Below are positions 43,921-55,175 of a DNA stretch of 64,000 bases, piece by piece. The stretch spans positions 8,982,029 to 9,046,028 of the forward strand of contig OX422195.1 of NCBI GenBank assembly GCA_949130485.1, read 5' to 3'. This DNA is from Agelas oroides. Lineage: Eukaryota > Porifera > Demospongiae > Agelasida > Agelasidae. The notes beneath the pieces are model-generated. The model did no database searches, was not told where the DNA came from, and saw nothing but the letters and a program-made list of their open reading frames with translations. The position numbers and the translations under genes were made by a program. Position 1 is the stretch's first letter. Every line of letters begins with the position of its first letter.

Positions 43921-44915
43921 ATGTTCGGTTGGAGAAACCTACCACTGGCGCTACAAGCCACTACTTTCCGCAGTATCTGCAGACTAAGGAGTGAGAATGC
44001 CCTTACTGTTGTGATTGGTTAGAAACACGCGAAAAGGCCTGTGCTGGAACATGTGGAATGCTTTATAGGAGTGTTGATTGTATCGATAATTTGTTACACT
44101 TGTTTTTAGAAAAAGGCTGCTGAATTTTGTTTGTTTCTTTTCTAGTACCTTTGCAGCAGGTGAACATTGTACGATGGGCCTCTAAGAAGGCAGGAGGAAG
44201 CACCCGAAATGGCAGAAAATCAGCTGGAAAAAGACTGGGACTGAAATGTGGTAACGGTAAGTAAGTTGTGCTCTAATCGGACTATGGTAGCAATCAGTCA
44301 ATGTGTGTGTGTGTGTGAGTGTGTGTGTGTGCGTGTGTGTGTGTGGACTATGGTAGCAATCAGTCAATGTGCGTGTGCGTGTGCGTGTAGCAATCAGTCA
44401 AATTGTGAGCATATTACAAGACACACAAGCATTTAGTAGGTGCATCAATAAAACTTAAATAATAATTATTGCTTATTAAGAATATAAGCGCAAATGTTCT
44501 CTTGACGTGTGGTACTAACAATAATGCACTACATGTGTTGGTGGGTTTCTGTCATCCATAGGTGAACATGTGATACCAGGCAACATCATTGTGCGACAGA
44601 GGGGAACCCCCTTTCATCCTGGACTAAATGTAAGCAGGATTGCAGGGCAACCTAATGATGGAATTGTCCGTCTGTAACAATCCATGTATTCTCTGTTTGT
44701 AGGTTGGAATGGGTAGGGACCATACTCTGTACGCACTGGTGGAGGGTCATGTCAAATTCACAAAGGAGGCCAAGCCACCGCCACCTGTTTTTCAGAAAGG
44801 GAGAAAGTGGAATCCGTGGAAGAGGCTTGTAAATGTCGTGCAGGTCCCAACATCAAAGAAACTCATTCTCACCAAGATTTTTCACCCTACACAGTCTAAT
44901 AGTGTGCAAATCTAA
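43921..44915 (+). CDS. MRPL27: Mitochondrial ribosomal protein bL27m
   Basis: Four exons (43921-43990, 44146-44256, 44562-44629, 44703-44915) give 153 residues. After an N-terminal targeting segment, the protein has the universal L27 core: [15 protein letters not shown], then [21 protein letters not shown] and [20 protein letters not shown]27 lies near the peptidyl transferase centre of the large subunit. A C-terminal extension of about 45 residues is typical of mitochondrial forms. All splice phases fit. It shares its promoter region with CFAP61. Confidence 0.96.
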
Positions 44916-44987
44916 ACAATATCAAAGATATATCTAATTGTCCGTAAACGCGTAAAAATTACTTTTTTTTTACCCGCGAAAAATCAA

Positions 44988-46097
44988 ATGATGGCGACCA
45001 GTACTACTGCTGTAGATGGGGCCGGGGAAACGAAGGTTGAGGAGGAGGAGGACTACTCCGTATCCGGTAGACCTATTGAGGCAGGCGCTCTGTACACTAT
45101 AGAGGAACGCCTGGAGACTTTCAAAGTCCCTTACTGCAACTGGCCCTTTGACTCGGGACCCTGCACCCCACTGAAGGCAAGAGCTGTGCTTGCATTCTGG
45201 GGAGATACATATACATGGACAAGGGGTAGGGGGGTGTAGTTTCATTGCCTAAAGTGGGTAGCTAGATAGAGACTACCCAGGGCTTCAGTTGGGTGTCGTC
45301 CACATTTCCATTGCCCACAGATGGCCGAAGCAGGGTTCTACTTCTGTGGTACACCCCAGACCCCAGACTGGGTGCGCTGCGTAGTGTGCCACCACAATAT
45401 GGAGGGCTGGGAGGCCACAGATAATCCACTGTGAGATCACAATGCATGAGCACTACATAGTCTCGCAAGCCACACCCTTCGCAGAGAGGAAGGGTCTGTT
45501 CATGCTGCAACCATTGAGTTGTTGCCGAGGAACGCAATTATCGAACATAGCGGTTAGATAATAAGATGCTGACATCCGCTAAACACGTTTTGATGCTCCA
45601 TGACAACAGATGCGATCTATGAAGAGTGCAGATCTGATTGGTCACATCAAGTTTCTGCTGTGGCGACAACTCGATGGTTGCTGTGTGACCAGACCCTGCC
45701 TCTCTGCGAAGGGTGTGGCTTGCAAAACATGAGCACTACATGCATTACAGTGTATTACGTATGTTGTTTTTCACTGTCCCTGCAGTGCAGAGCACAAAAG
45801 TCATGTTCCTAGCTGTCCCTTCCTCAAGATTAAGGACCCCTATAAGATAACTGTCGGTGATGTGCTGGACTTAGAGAGAAAAGCTTTTGAGTGTGCCATT
45901 GTAAGTCACACTACGTGTGCTTTTTGAGATGTCATAAATCATTTGTTTTTGATATTCCTCAGAAACTCGAGTCAGCCAAGCTGGGTGAGGAGATGGATGC
46001 GATCTTGAAGCGTTACAAGGGAGATCTCGTAAAGGCTGCAGAACTTGCAAAAGCAAAAAAGCTAGACAGTTCACAACCCGAGCAGCCAACAGTTTGA
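44988..46097 (+). CDS. BIRC5: Survivin-like single-BIR protein
   Basis: Four exons (44988-45176, 45321-45430, 45786-45900, 45963-46097) give 182 residues. One BIR domain spans about residues 38-115: RLETFKVPYCNWPF, CTPLKMAEAGFYFCG, then the zinc ligands CVVCHHNMEGWE and AEHKSHVPSCPFL. An alpha-helical, Lys/Glu-rich C-terminus (KLESAKLGEEMDAILKRYK) corresponds to the survivin helix that joins borealin and INCENP in the chromosomal passenger complex. The N-terminal extension of about 35 acidic residues is longer than in human survivin (142 residues). Intron 1 starts with GC rather than GT (AAG/GCAAGA); the exon join CTPLK/MAEAGF fits the family only with this donor. Intron 2 carries a MITE. The gene converges on CFAP184. 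Confidence 0.95.
45458..45730. mobile_element. MITE with 10-bp target duplication, survivin intron 2
   Basis: Left end TAGTCTCGCAAGCCACACCC, right end inverse GGGTGTGGCTTGCAAAACAT. Inner inverted blocks (CTTCGCAGAGAGGAAGGGTC; CAACCATTGAGTTGTTGCC) follow. Direct repeats gagcactaca stand at 45448-45457 and 45731-45740. No ORF. Same family as the element at 47853. Confidence 0.9.
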
Positions 46098-46262
46098 GTA
46101 TTAGAACCCTTTTGTGTTGTGGTACATTTCTGTATGCTGTTATACTGTGTACTGTTGAGAGAGTCCAGTTGTCTATCGTCATTGTACACCGAAACTTCTG
46201 TTGAATATTACTAACACCAATGGATATTGTGACAGACGCTGATGTTTGTGAATGGATGGTGG

Positions 46263-49159
46263 TTACATGTGAGGGTGCAGTGTTCTAGCTTGTTCTGTCT
46301 TCTTCCTAAGGCCGTCGCAGAGCACAGTCAATTCCGAATGTCTCTGCTGTAGAGCCTCCAGTCTTGCCTCAAGCTCCTCACTCTGAATGGATGGATGGAT
46401 GAAGCAGGCAGACTCACTGACCAGAGAATGGCTACACACCCAATACACACACTCTGACACAATTTGTACTAAAATAAGAATTACGATGCTGTATCTTTGG
46501 ATCAGAGATGGGAGGTGTTGACATGTATTTATAATACAGAGCATGCTGTGTGCATTCCTGCAGCCGACTATTTAGGGTAAAATCACATTCATACCGCTGT
46601 TTGAACACCTTCCATCACTCATTGGCAATCCAGGCTACCAGATACATACTTAGGACAGATCACAAAATTCCTAATGGCCTATATACCTGGTCTCTCTTCT
46701 CCTCAAAGTCTCTGAGCAAGCCGGAATGGCTGACCAGTCCACCCTTCTGACGCAGACGGAGGTTGTCTGTCCGCAGACAATCCCTTGCCTGTTTCATGCG
46801 AGTCAAGTGGTCACGTTTCTAGAGAACAAAAAAAAACATTTCATCAGCACAGTAGCAGCCCAATTCCCCATTTTTTTTTGGTAGCGTTGACAATAATACA
46901 TGGAAACGGAAGAGCGAAAAAACATATTTAACCACTCTTCTGCTTCCATGTAATATTGTTTAACTGAAGAGTTTTAAAAGTGGGAGGTCTAGGAACAACC
47001 TTTGCCACTACAGCCTCCATCTCTCTGAGCTTTGCTCTTTTCTCACTGTTTTCAGCCTGAAAATATCAATCATAACAAAACTCAAATGAGATCCACAGAA
47101 AATAATCACCCAACAGACAAAGGTGTAGTGGTACCTGTAGGAACTGCAGTTTTTCTTTGACGTGTGTGAGGACCTGGACGGTGGCGGTGACCTTCCTCTT
47201 GAGCTTGAGGATATCCTCGTTCCTCTCCTCAATCTTCTCGTTCAGGTCCACATTGTTAATCTTAAGCTGTTCAAAGTCAATCATGTGCAGTCCCTCCGCT
47301 AGCTGCTCCTGTGTATGCATGTGTACAAGAGAACTCAAGTGCAGTGTACAAGTATTACATTAGTAGGACTGTACACTACCCTCATTCCCAGGGGCCACTT
47401 GCAGTATGAAAGTGAGTCAATATCTGGGAACAATTGCCTTATAGTCTCGTTCCTGGGCACTTGGAAAAATGCCTACCTCAGGAGCCTGAGTACGAGGCTA
47501 GTAACTACCCTGCTTTCAGCCTGAGTACGAGGCTAGTAACTACCCTGCTTTCAGCCTGAGTACGAGGCTAGTAACTACCCTGCTTTCAGCCTGAGTACAA
47601 GGCTAGTAACTGCTTTCAGCTTGAGGCAGAATCAGTTACCTTCTGTTTGATGAGTGCTTCTAGCTTTTGACTCTTGTTCTGCAGTCTTATGTTCTCCAGT
47701 CGAGCCTGCAGTACAGTATCAAGGAGGGGTAGTAGTTTGTGTACCAGACACACCGGCACCATGTGGTCTCACCTGGACGACCTCATGTTCCTTCTTGGCC
47801 TCCTGAGACTGGTAGTGCTCCACCTCCTACACAACATGGGAGGGAGGGGACATAGTCTCACAAGCCACACTCTTCATAGGAGAGGAAGGGTCTGCAACTA
47901 GTGAGTTGTCATCGAGGAGGGCATATATTATTGTGCAGTGTGGCTAGGGTATTAGACACTGACATTTGCCTAACAAACATGTGACGTATTTGCTACTCTA
48001 TGGTGCAATCCACAAAGAGCTCTGTCACAACTACATTTTACCATGATGACAACTCGATGGTTGCACAGTACGACAAAAACCTTCCTCTCTCAAGCTCTGC
48101 AAAGGGTGTGGCTTGCGAGACTAGAGGGGACAGTAGCTAGCATACAACAAAGGCTAATAGTAGCTTTGTTCATACTGACTAGCTTTGTTCATACTGACTT
48201 GTGGCATGAGCTTCTTCCCTGATCGACTGTAGACAGCCGCCAGCGCCTTCTCCCGTTTGTAGGCCACAAACTCGGCACTGCATCAACAAAACACAATGTA
48301 ACTATGTAGCCTCCCAGTACCCAAGCTCTTTCTCCTCCCACACACAGTAATGAGCCTGGTATGTAACTATGTAGAGTGGAACCCTTCTTAAAGAACAACC
48401 TGAAATGAATGGTTAATCAGAATATGTTATTTCTCCCTGAAGTAGGGACTAAACTAGAACCAGAACCCGCACAGTATCAAGAGAGACTGCAACTAAACCA
48501 GACACATCCCATGTTGAGAGGTAACTATGTCCATGAGTAAACTAGTTGTTAGAGACGCTTGGTGTAGCATAAGCACTCACACAGCCTGGTCGACCTGTGC
48601 CAGTTTTCTGTCTTGAGACTCCTTATTTTTCTCCTCCTCCTCCTTGTTCTCTTTCTGCATTGTCAGCAGCTCCTTCTCCTCCTTCTCCAAGCCCTCTGTG
48701 GAGTCGGAAGGGGGGGAAAGAGAATGGTAGGCTATGGAGTAGCCTTATTTTCCATGGGAACACAATGCTAACTGGTGGAAGTGGTAGCCTTGTACCCAGG
48801 CTCTTTCTCGCACGGAAAGAGGAAATGAGCCTGGGAACAAGGCTATGGAAGTGGTTCAGGCCAGGTCTTACTCATGCACTGGTCATAGCGTTTCTCTTGG
48901 TCAGTGACGTTTCTGCCAGGGTCCGGGCGTTCCTCCGTCTGTGTGCACACAAACTGCATGTCATTGGTGCAGCTTATGACAACAACAGGGATACGTGGGT
49001 GTACCTTTTTTCTTGAGAGGTACTCTGCAATTTTGTGCTGCAGCTGTGAATTCGTAATCTTCAATCCATCTTGCTCACTCAGTGCCTCCTATAGCAGCAC
49101 AGAATGAGTATGGTATTGAACCAGAGAGAGAGAGAGAGGGAGGGGGAGAGAGAGAGAGG

Positions 49160-49199
<40 letters not shown>

Positions 49200-50543
49200 G
49201 GGTATAACAACGAGGTGTTATATGTTGGGCAATCTACTGACCTTCAGCTCTTGCATGAGAGTCTCCCTGTCAACAATCTCCTCTTCTTCTTCTTCTTCCA
49301 AAATGTCTTCCAGAGGCACAGGCTGTGGTGTAAGGGCACTGGGAGACTGCAGCTGTACCAGGAGACCTGGAGAGGTGAGGGAGTGGAGAGGCGAGGGAGT
49401 GGAGAGGCGAGGGAGTGGAGAGGCGAGGGAGTGGAGAGGCAAGGGAGTGGAGAGGCGAGGGAGTGGAGAGGCGAGGGAGTGGAGAGGTGAGGGAGTGGAG
49501 AGGCGAGGGAGTGGAGAGGTGAGGGAGTGGAGAGGCGAGGGAGTGGATACATTTGCTTGTCATACCTATACCAGGATGGTCTATACCTTGATCCTCCATT
49601 GGCTGTGGGCTGGTGGCTGCTTCCTCAGAGGTGGTCAGTTGCTGTGGAGCCTGTTCTCCCTCATCAGTCTCCACAGGACTCTCAGTCTGATGGGAGGAAG
49701 TCGTAATTATATAGTCAATGTGGAGAACAAACAAGCGGAAGCAAACTGACGCACAGTTTTCTCTTCTCCCTCTGTTTCCTCTGTGTCCACCTGCTCTGTA
49801 ACTCCAGTCGTTTCATCAGCTTGATCAGTAGGAGCCCCGCCCCCTTCTTCAAGTTGTGCTGTAGCTCCACCCCCTTCTTCAGGCTGTCCTGTGACCCTAT
49901 CCTCCTCTTCAGGCTGTCCTGTGACACCGCCCCCCTCTTCAGGCTGTCCTGTGACCCTATCCTCCTCGTCAGGCTGTCCTGTGACCCTATCCCCCTCTTC
50001 AGGCTGTCCTGTGACCCCGCCCCCCTCGTCAGGCTGTTCCACGACCTCTCCACCTTCACCAACCTGCACACCACCATCATCGTCCTTCCTACCCTCACCA
50101 GGCTCCCCATCATTTCCTCCCTGTTGTGAACAAGAAATTCTTATTGCACAACCTTTTACTACAGTGCATGATAGCTACCGTAGTCTATTGGCTCTCTGCC
50201 CCAGATGATCTAGACTAAGCTACCTGGTACCTGGTCTGGTGTAGGAGTCTCCTCCTCCTTCTGATCACCAGCCACTGCTGCCTGCTCTCCACCATCAGGT
50301 GGAGGCACCTCCTCTAAGGGGACTCCCTCTCCTTGTACAACAGACTCTCCTTCACCATCCTGCGCGGGCTGTTTCTCCTCTGTGTGCATCATGCATGTGT
50401 GGTTAGGATGCTTGATCACTTATCATAAGCTTGTTGCATGTGCAAGATCACGTGATCTTACCATTTGCTACCGTTTCCTCTTGTGTCCTTTCTTCCTCTT
50501 GCGTTTGCTGAGCCACAGCAGTTGCTTCTCCGCTTTCAGCCAT
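46263..50543 (-). CDS. CCDC96: CFAP184/CCDC96 coiled-coil axoneme protein
   Basis: A multi-exon gene from ATG at 50543 to TAA at 46263. The N-terminal third is acidic and low-complexity, including seven 10-residue repeats (EEGGGVTGQP type, 49831-50040). The C-terminal two thirds are coiled coil. Anchors: ETLMQELK (49.25 kb), LKITNSQLQHKIAEYLSRKK (49.05 kb), EKRYDQCMS (48.9 kb), LLTMQKENKEEEEKNKESQD (48.65 kb), EFVAYKREKALAA (48.25 kb), ARLENIRLQNKSQKLEALIK (47.7 kb), LHMIDFEQLKINNVDLNEKI and TATVQVLTHVKEKLQFLQ (47.2 kb), and KQARDCLRTDNLRLRQKGGL (46.77 kb). The LHMIDFEQLKI and VLTHVKEKLQF strings are characteristic of CCDC96, which pairs with CCDC113 at the base of radial spoke 3 and the nexin link. 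Exon ends were not all fixed. Shares a promoter region with TK1. Confidence 0.9.
47507..47625. repeat. 35-bp tandem array built on a foldback end, CFAP184 intron
   Basis: Three copies of CCTGAGTACGAGGCTAGTAA plus CTACCCTGCTTTCAG. The GAGTACGAGGCTA part resembles the right terminus of the TAGCCTCGT foldback family, and a left-type end (TAGTCTCGTTCCTGGGC) lies just upstream at about 47443. Confidence 0.8.
47853..48123. mobile_element. MITE with perfect 9-bp target duplication, CFAP184 intron
   Basis: Ends TAGTCTCACAAGCCACAC and GTGTGGCTTGCGAGACTA are inverted; inner blocks (GAGAGGAAGGGTCTGCAAC; GAGTTGTCATCGAG with GATGACAACTCGATGG) also pair. The 9-mer gaggggaca is directly repeated at 47844-47852 and 48124-48132. 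Same family as the survivin intron copy. A 9-bp duplication suggests a Mutator-like source. Confidence 0.92.
48785..48845. mobile_element. Foldback MITE with perfect 9-bp target duplication
   Basis: TAGCCTTGTACCCAGGCTC faces GAGCCTGGGAACAAGGCTA; the short inside (TTTCTCGCACGGAAAG) also folds. tggaagtgg is directly repeated at 48776-48784 and 48846-48854. Confidence 0.9.
49366..49550. repeat. 16-bp minisatellite, CFAP184 intron
   Basis: About 11 copies of GAGTGGAGAGGCGAGG with occasional GCGAGG to GTGAGG change. Each unit supplies a potential GT or AG splice dinucleotide beside a real exon boundary. Confidence 0.92.
49831..50040. repeat. Coding 30-bp minisatellite in CFAP184
   Basis: Seven copies, each 30 bp, encode minus-strand decapeptides with a constant GQPEE core and a variable GGGVT or DRVT half. 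It is part of the acidic N-terminal exon. Confidence 0.9.
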
Positions 50544-50743
50544 GGCTAATGTTGCTTTGGTGGGCTCTATTTGGAGTAAAAGTTTCTGAAGACGAGACTA
50601 CCATGGCAACGAGGTTTTGATTGGTTGCTTGATTTCCCACACCTTCCCGGGTTAAAAAGGCGCGGGAATTCGTGCGATCCGGAGTGTTCGGCTGAAGGAG
50701 TGGTATATATTTGCAGTGCTTTCCCACCAGCTCTCAACCTGCG
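50544..50743. promoter_or_regulatory. Divergent promoter, CFAP184 / TK1
   Basis: The start codons are 200 bp apart on opposite strands. The stretch holds TTGGTTGCTTGATTTCCC and the string GGCGCGGGAA at about 50659, which resembles an E2F site; E2F control is known for TK1 in other animals, so S-phase regulation is plausible. A TATATAT sequence lies about 40 bp before the TK1 ATG. Confidence 0.6.
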
Positions 50744-52554
50744 ATGTCTTGCGTAACTGCCGGAACGTGTCGTTCCATTATTACCCGAGCCAGTGGCCAA
50801 ATCCAGGTAGCAAATTATGAGTCGTCTGTAGCAAGGAAGAGTCAGATTGTGATGGGCATTTGTTGGGGTGGGTCTGGAGTGAGTTCTTATACTGCAGTGA
50901 TCTCTCCTTCAGCTCATTCTTGGCCCCATGTTCTCCGGAAAAACGTGAGTTGACTGAATCATTTCATAGTTTACTACCTTAGGCCATTTTAAACCAATGT
51001 AGTATTTCACTCTACTACTCTGCGTAATTCTGCTATTTATGGAATCATCTATCTCAATATGGATTGCTTGTGGTTTTCTCCAGGACAGAGTTGATACGTC
51101 GCATGAGACGGTTCCAGGTAGCCAACCACTCCTGCCTGATGATCAAATATTCCAAGGACGACAGATACGATAGGAGCTCTGTTGCCACTCATGACAAGTT
51201 AGTGATCGCCTGTGTTGATGTGTCGCCAATCTCTCTTTCTTGCTGGCGAGAGTCTGGCTACACAAGACTAGTGTACACTGTTGTTATAATGGGGTTTATT
51301 GTATTAATGGATTGTAGAGCTTTTGTTACTTAGCATGTCTTGTATAGTCTCGTGGGACGAGACTGTGCTGCCAAGGTTGAATGTTTCTCGACAGTCTTTT
51401 TGAGCTGTTTCATATCGTTGTTTCAACTGAAGCAAGAGGTTTAAAGCTTTTATTTTTCACTGATACTCATATACTCAGACCTCGTTGTACACACAACCCT
51501 CCCCCTCTCTCTACCTCTCGCTGGCATGCACATAAAGGCAATTGACAGCGGCTACATCAACCTGTGATCTCACTTCTATCAAGAAGACAGCAAAGAAATA
51601 TGGAGTCATCGGAATTGATGAAGGACAGTTTGTAAGTGCAAATGCTTGCTCACACTTGTTCCTATCCTCTCATCACACCTGTTCCTATCCTCTCAGTTCC
51701 CAGACATTGTTGAGTTCTGTGAGGACATGGCGAATCAGGGAAAGACAATCATCGTAGCTGCACTTGACGGCACCTTCCAAAGAAAGGTACATACATGGCT
51801 ACTGTTGTTCTATAACATTATTAGTCTTGTGGTCAGACCGTAAGACCCTCCTGCTGTGAAACTGTTTGACTTGGTTTGCCAAACCATTTTTTCTTGAGAT
51901 TGTGAGGTATGGGCACTAGATTTATATTTATATCGACATACACACATGCACAGCCATTTGGCTCCATCCTTGACCTGGTACCCAAAGCCGAGAGTGTGAT
52001 CAAACTGAAGGCTGTCTGCATGATATGTTTCAAGGACGCTGCCTTCACCAAGAGACTTGGCTCCGAAACAGAGGTCAGCACAGCACCATTCACCAGGGTG
52101 CCTCCTGGTCTCATTCCCAGGCCATGTGAGGAGACATGTGGTCTGGGAATGAGGTGCATCCATGTTGGACCATTCTTCTCCCCAGACTAAATTCCTTGTG
52201 GGTTATTCTGTATTGTACCAACATTAATGGCGCGTGGTTCTCATTGATGATCAGATTGCAATGGCTTGCAAGTGTGTAGTGCCTCAATTTAGCTGTGAAA
52301 AAAATCTGAACAATATTGGTCTGGGAACTGTATTTGTGGAGTGTAGTAGTATTGTGGAGAGTGTAATATTCAACTGGCAGTGTGCATGCCCACAGGTGGA
52401 GGTGATAGGTGGTGTGGACAAGTACATGGCTGTGTGTCGAACCTGCTACACTCTTCCCACCCATCACCACCTCACACCCACTGAAACCACACCCATCCGA
52501 GGAGGAGACATCACGACTGGTCGACAACTCTTCCCAGATGAAGAATTACTATAA
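50744..52554 (+). CDS. TK1: Cytosolic thymidine kinase TK1
   Basis: Seven exons join in phase to 223 residues (human 234): 50744-50806, 50913-50944, 51084-51197, 51538-51631, 51697-51786, 51954-52073 and 52396-52554. The P-loop is [27 protein letters not shown] follows; the catalytic Glu/Asp motif is [16 protein letters not shown]. The lasso region is [16 protein letters not shown]. Zinc ligands are in VCMICF and VCRTCY. It phosphorylates thymidine in the salvage pathway for dTTP. The start codon sits in MSCVTAG, like human MSC. The C-terminus ends [11 protein letters not shown] and has no KEN triplet, the APC/C signal that triggers mitotic destruction of human TK1. Confidence 0.97.
52108..52156. 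repeat. Short foldback in TK1 intron 6
   Basis: TCTCATTCCCAGGCCATGTG faces CATGTGGTCTGGGAATGAGG. It shows the CATTCCCAGG end variant and a very short loop. Confidence 0.75.
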
Positions 52555-52825
52555 GTTTTTGTCACTCTACTACCCACAGCCCATTTTGTCAAGTTTCGTG
52601 TACCGTCAGTTGTTTGTATATTGACATTTCGTTCTTAGTTCATGAATTTCATATTGTAGTGTTGTTTATATAATACAGTCATGTATTGGAGCCATTACAT
52701 TACATTTGTTAATTATTACAGTATAATATAATCACAGCACATTAAAAAAGCCCTCCCTCAGGAACGCCATGAAGAGAGTGCAAATGGTGGAAGAGGGATG
52801 ACATACATAGGTGAATGAAAATAAA

Positions 52826-55144
52826 TCATAAGTCACTGCATGATGGTGGCCATTGTTGGCGGGTCATCTTAGGAGGAGGGGTGACAGGGGCAGGGCTGCT
52901 TGGGGGTGTGAGCTGGGGGAAGGAGGATGGTAACACTTGTCAACCTTTAAATGTTTCCTCAGAGAAGGCCAGACATGGTGTCTTGTAGTGTGCTCGACAA
53001 CATTCCAAGGAAATGGACACAAGCTACAAGAAATGCTTTATGGACAAAGTCGCAATGGGTGCATTAGGCTTTTGATTGTTGTCCTTAGAATGTCATTTGA
53101 GTACACTATTTAGTGTCGCTATCACATGGTCTTCCCTCCTCTGATGTGCCCTACTGTTCACCCACCCTGAGTTCTGTGTAGTGGTGAGGAAGATGTAACT
53201 GTTGTCCTGTGTGCTCCACAATCAGATAGCCCCTCTTCTGAGATCGGCCAAGCACGTACACCTCATCGCCAGCCTTCAGCACACATGGACCAGTGTCTGT
53301 GTGCAGACATTGGCAAGTCAATTATGAAACCAGTAAGACAGTGTGAAGAGGTGGTCTAGCCTTGTTCCCAGGCTCTCCGCCCATGCATGAGCCTGGGAAC
53401 AAGGCTAGAGGTAGCGGTGACTTGAGCAAAATTCATCATGAGTTTGCAAGACCACAATTTGCCGCATATCAGTTTCTCAGGCCTTTCAGTTTTTGACCAC
53501 TTACACAAACCATGAAGTGGTCAAAAGCCCTCACCTGGGTAGTGGCATTTCATCACTCTCCACTGGGGAAACCCCACCTTGTAGTTGCCAATAATCGTGT
53601 AGTTCCGCACTGTGTAGGGTTTCTCGCCGTTTTGGGGGTGCAGCATCACCCCTCTCATGTCAGTGCTGTGCGTGAGAGAGAGATGTTGCTATAATGTAGC
53701 ATAGACACCATGTAGCTCTCCACACCCTCCACACCTCCTTCTCTTGTTACACACCTCCTTCTCTTGTTACACACCCTCCACACCCTCCACACCTCCTCCT
53801 CTCATTACACACCCTCCACACCCTCCACACCTCCTTCTCTTGTTACACACCTCCTCCTCTCATTACACATCCTCCACACCTCCTTCTCTTGTTACACACC
53901 CTCCACACCTCCTCCTCTCATTACACACCCTCCACACCTCCACACCTCCTCCTCTCATTACACACCCTCCACACCTCCTTCTCTTGTTACACACCCTCCA
54001 CACCCTCCACACCTCCTCCTCTCATTACATTCCCCCCCACACCTCCTCCTCTCATTACACACCCTCCACACCTCCTTCTCTTGTTACACACCCTCCACAC
54101 CTCCTCCTCTCATTACACACCCTCCACACCTCCTTCTCTTGTTACACACCTCCTCCTCTCATTACACACCCTCCACACCTCCTTCTCTTGTTACACACCC
54201 TCCACACCTCCTCCTCTCATTACACACCCTCCACACCCTCCTCACCTCCTCCTCTCATTACACACCCTCCTCACCTCCTCCTCTCATTACACACCCTCCA
54301 CACCCTCCTCACCTCCTCCTCTCATTACACACCCTCCACACCCTCCTCACCTCCTCCTCTCATTACACACCCTCCACACCCTCCACACCTCCTCCTCTCA
54401 TTACACACCCTCCACACCCTCCTCACCTCCTCCTCTCATTACACACCCTCCACACCTCCTCCTCTTGTTACACACCCTCCACACCTCCACACCTCCTCCT
54501 CTCGTTACACTCCCCCCCCACACCCTCTTCGGCCCACATTCCTCCTTTTCCTGCACATGTCCCACCCTCCCCTCCACACCCTCACACACACACTCCTCCT
54601 CCACACCCTCACACACACACACTCCTCCTCCCCCTCCTCCACACCCTCACCTGAGGTGTGTCTGTGCCTCTCCCTGGAGTCGTGCTTGTCGTAGAGAAAA
54701 CTTGAGCTGTGGCCAGTGTTTCCGGCTGAGGAACATTCGAACTGCAGCTTGGATGATGACTGCCGCCTGGTGCAGGAGCCGCCCGCGTTGCTCCTCCAGG
54801 TAGTGTCGAAACTCCTCACTACACACGGGAGGAGAGAATTTACTGAGTTATGCAGAGAGAGTGCAGAGCTCTATTATCGGCCTGGCAGCCTAAAGCTGGA
54901 AGGGCTTGGAGATAGACTGTAGTTACTTTGACCGAAAGCTGGAAGGGCTTGGAGGTAAACGGTTGACCGACATAGTTTGAATGTACCTGTGTATGGGGAA
55001 GACAGACTGACAAGACATGCTTACTTGAGGAAGACTTTAGTCTTGCCAAGAGCGTAGCAGTCTTCTGCAATGTCTGACTCCTCCAGTAGTCTACTGAACA
55101 CCACCAGGAGGTCCTGTGGTGGAGGACGAGAAGCTGGTGTCATG

Positions 55145-55175
<31 letters not shown>

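Noticed and set aside
53744-54803. ORFs of about 300 residues rich in His, Pro, Leu and Thr
   Set aside because: Minisatellite by-product in a myosin intron; the 3' end of one runs antisense over a true myosin exon.
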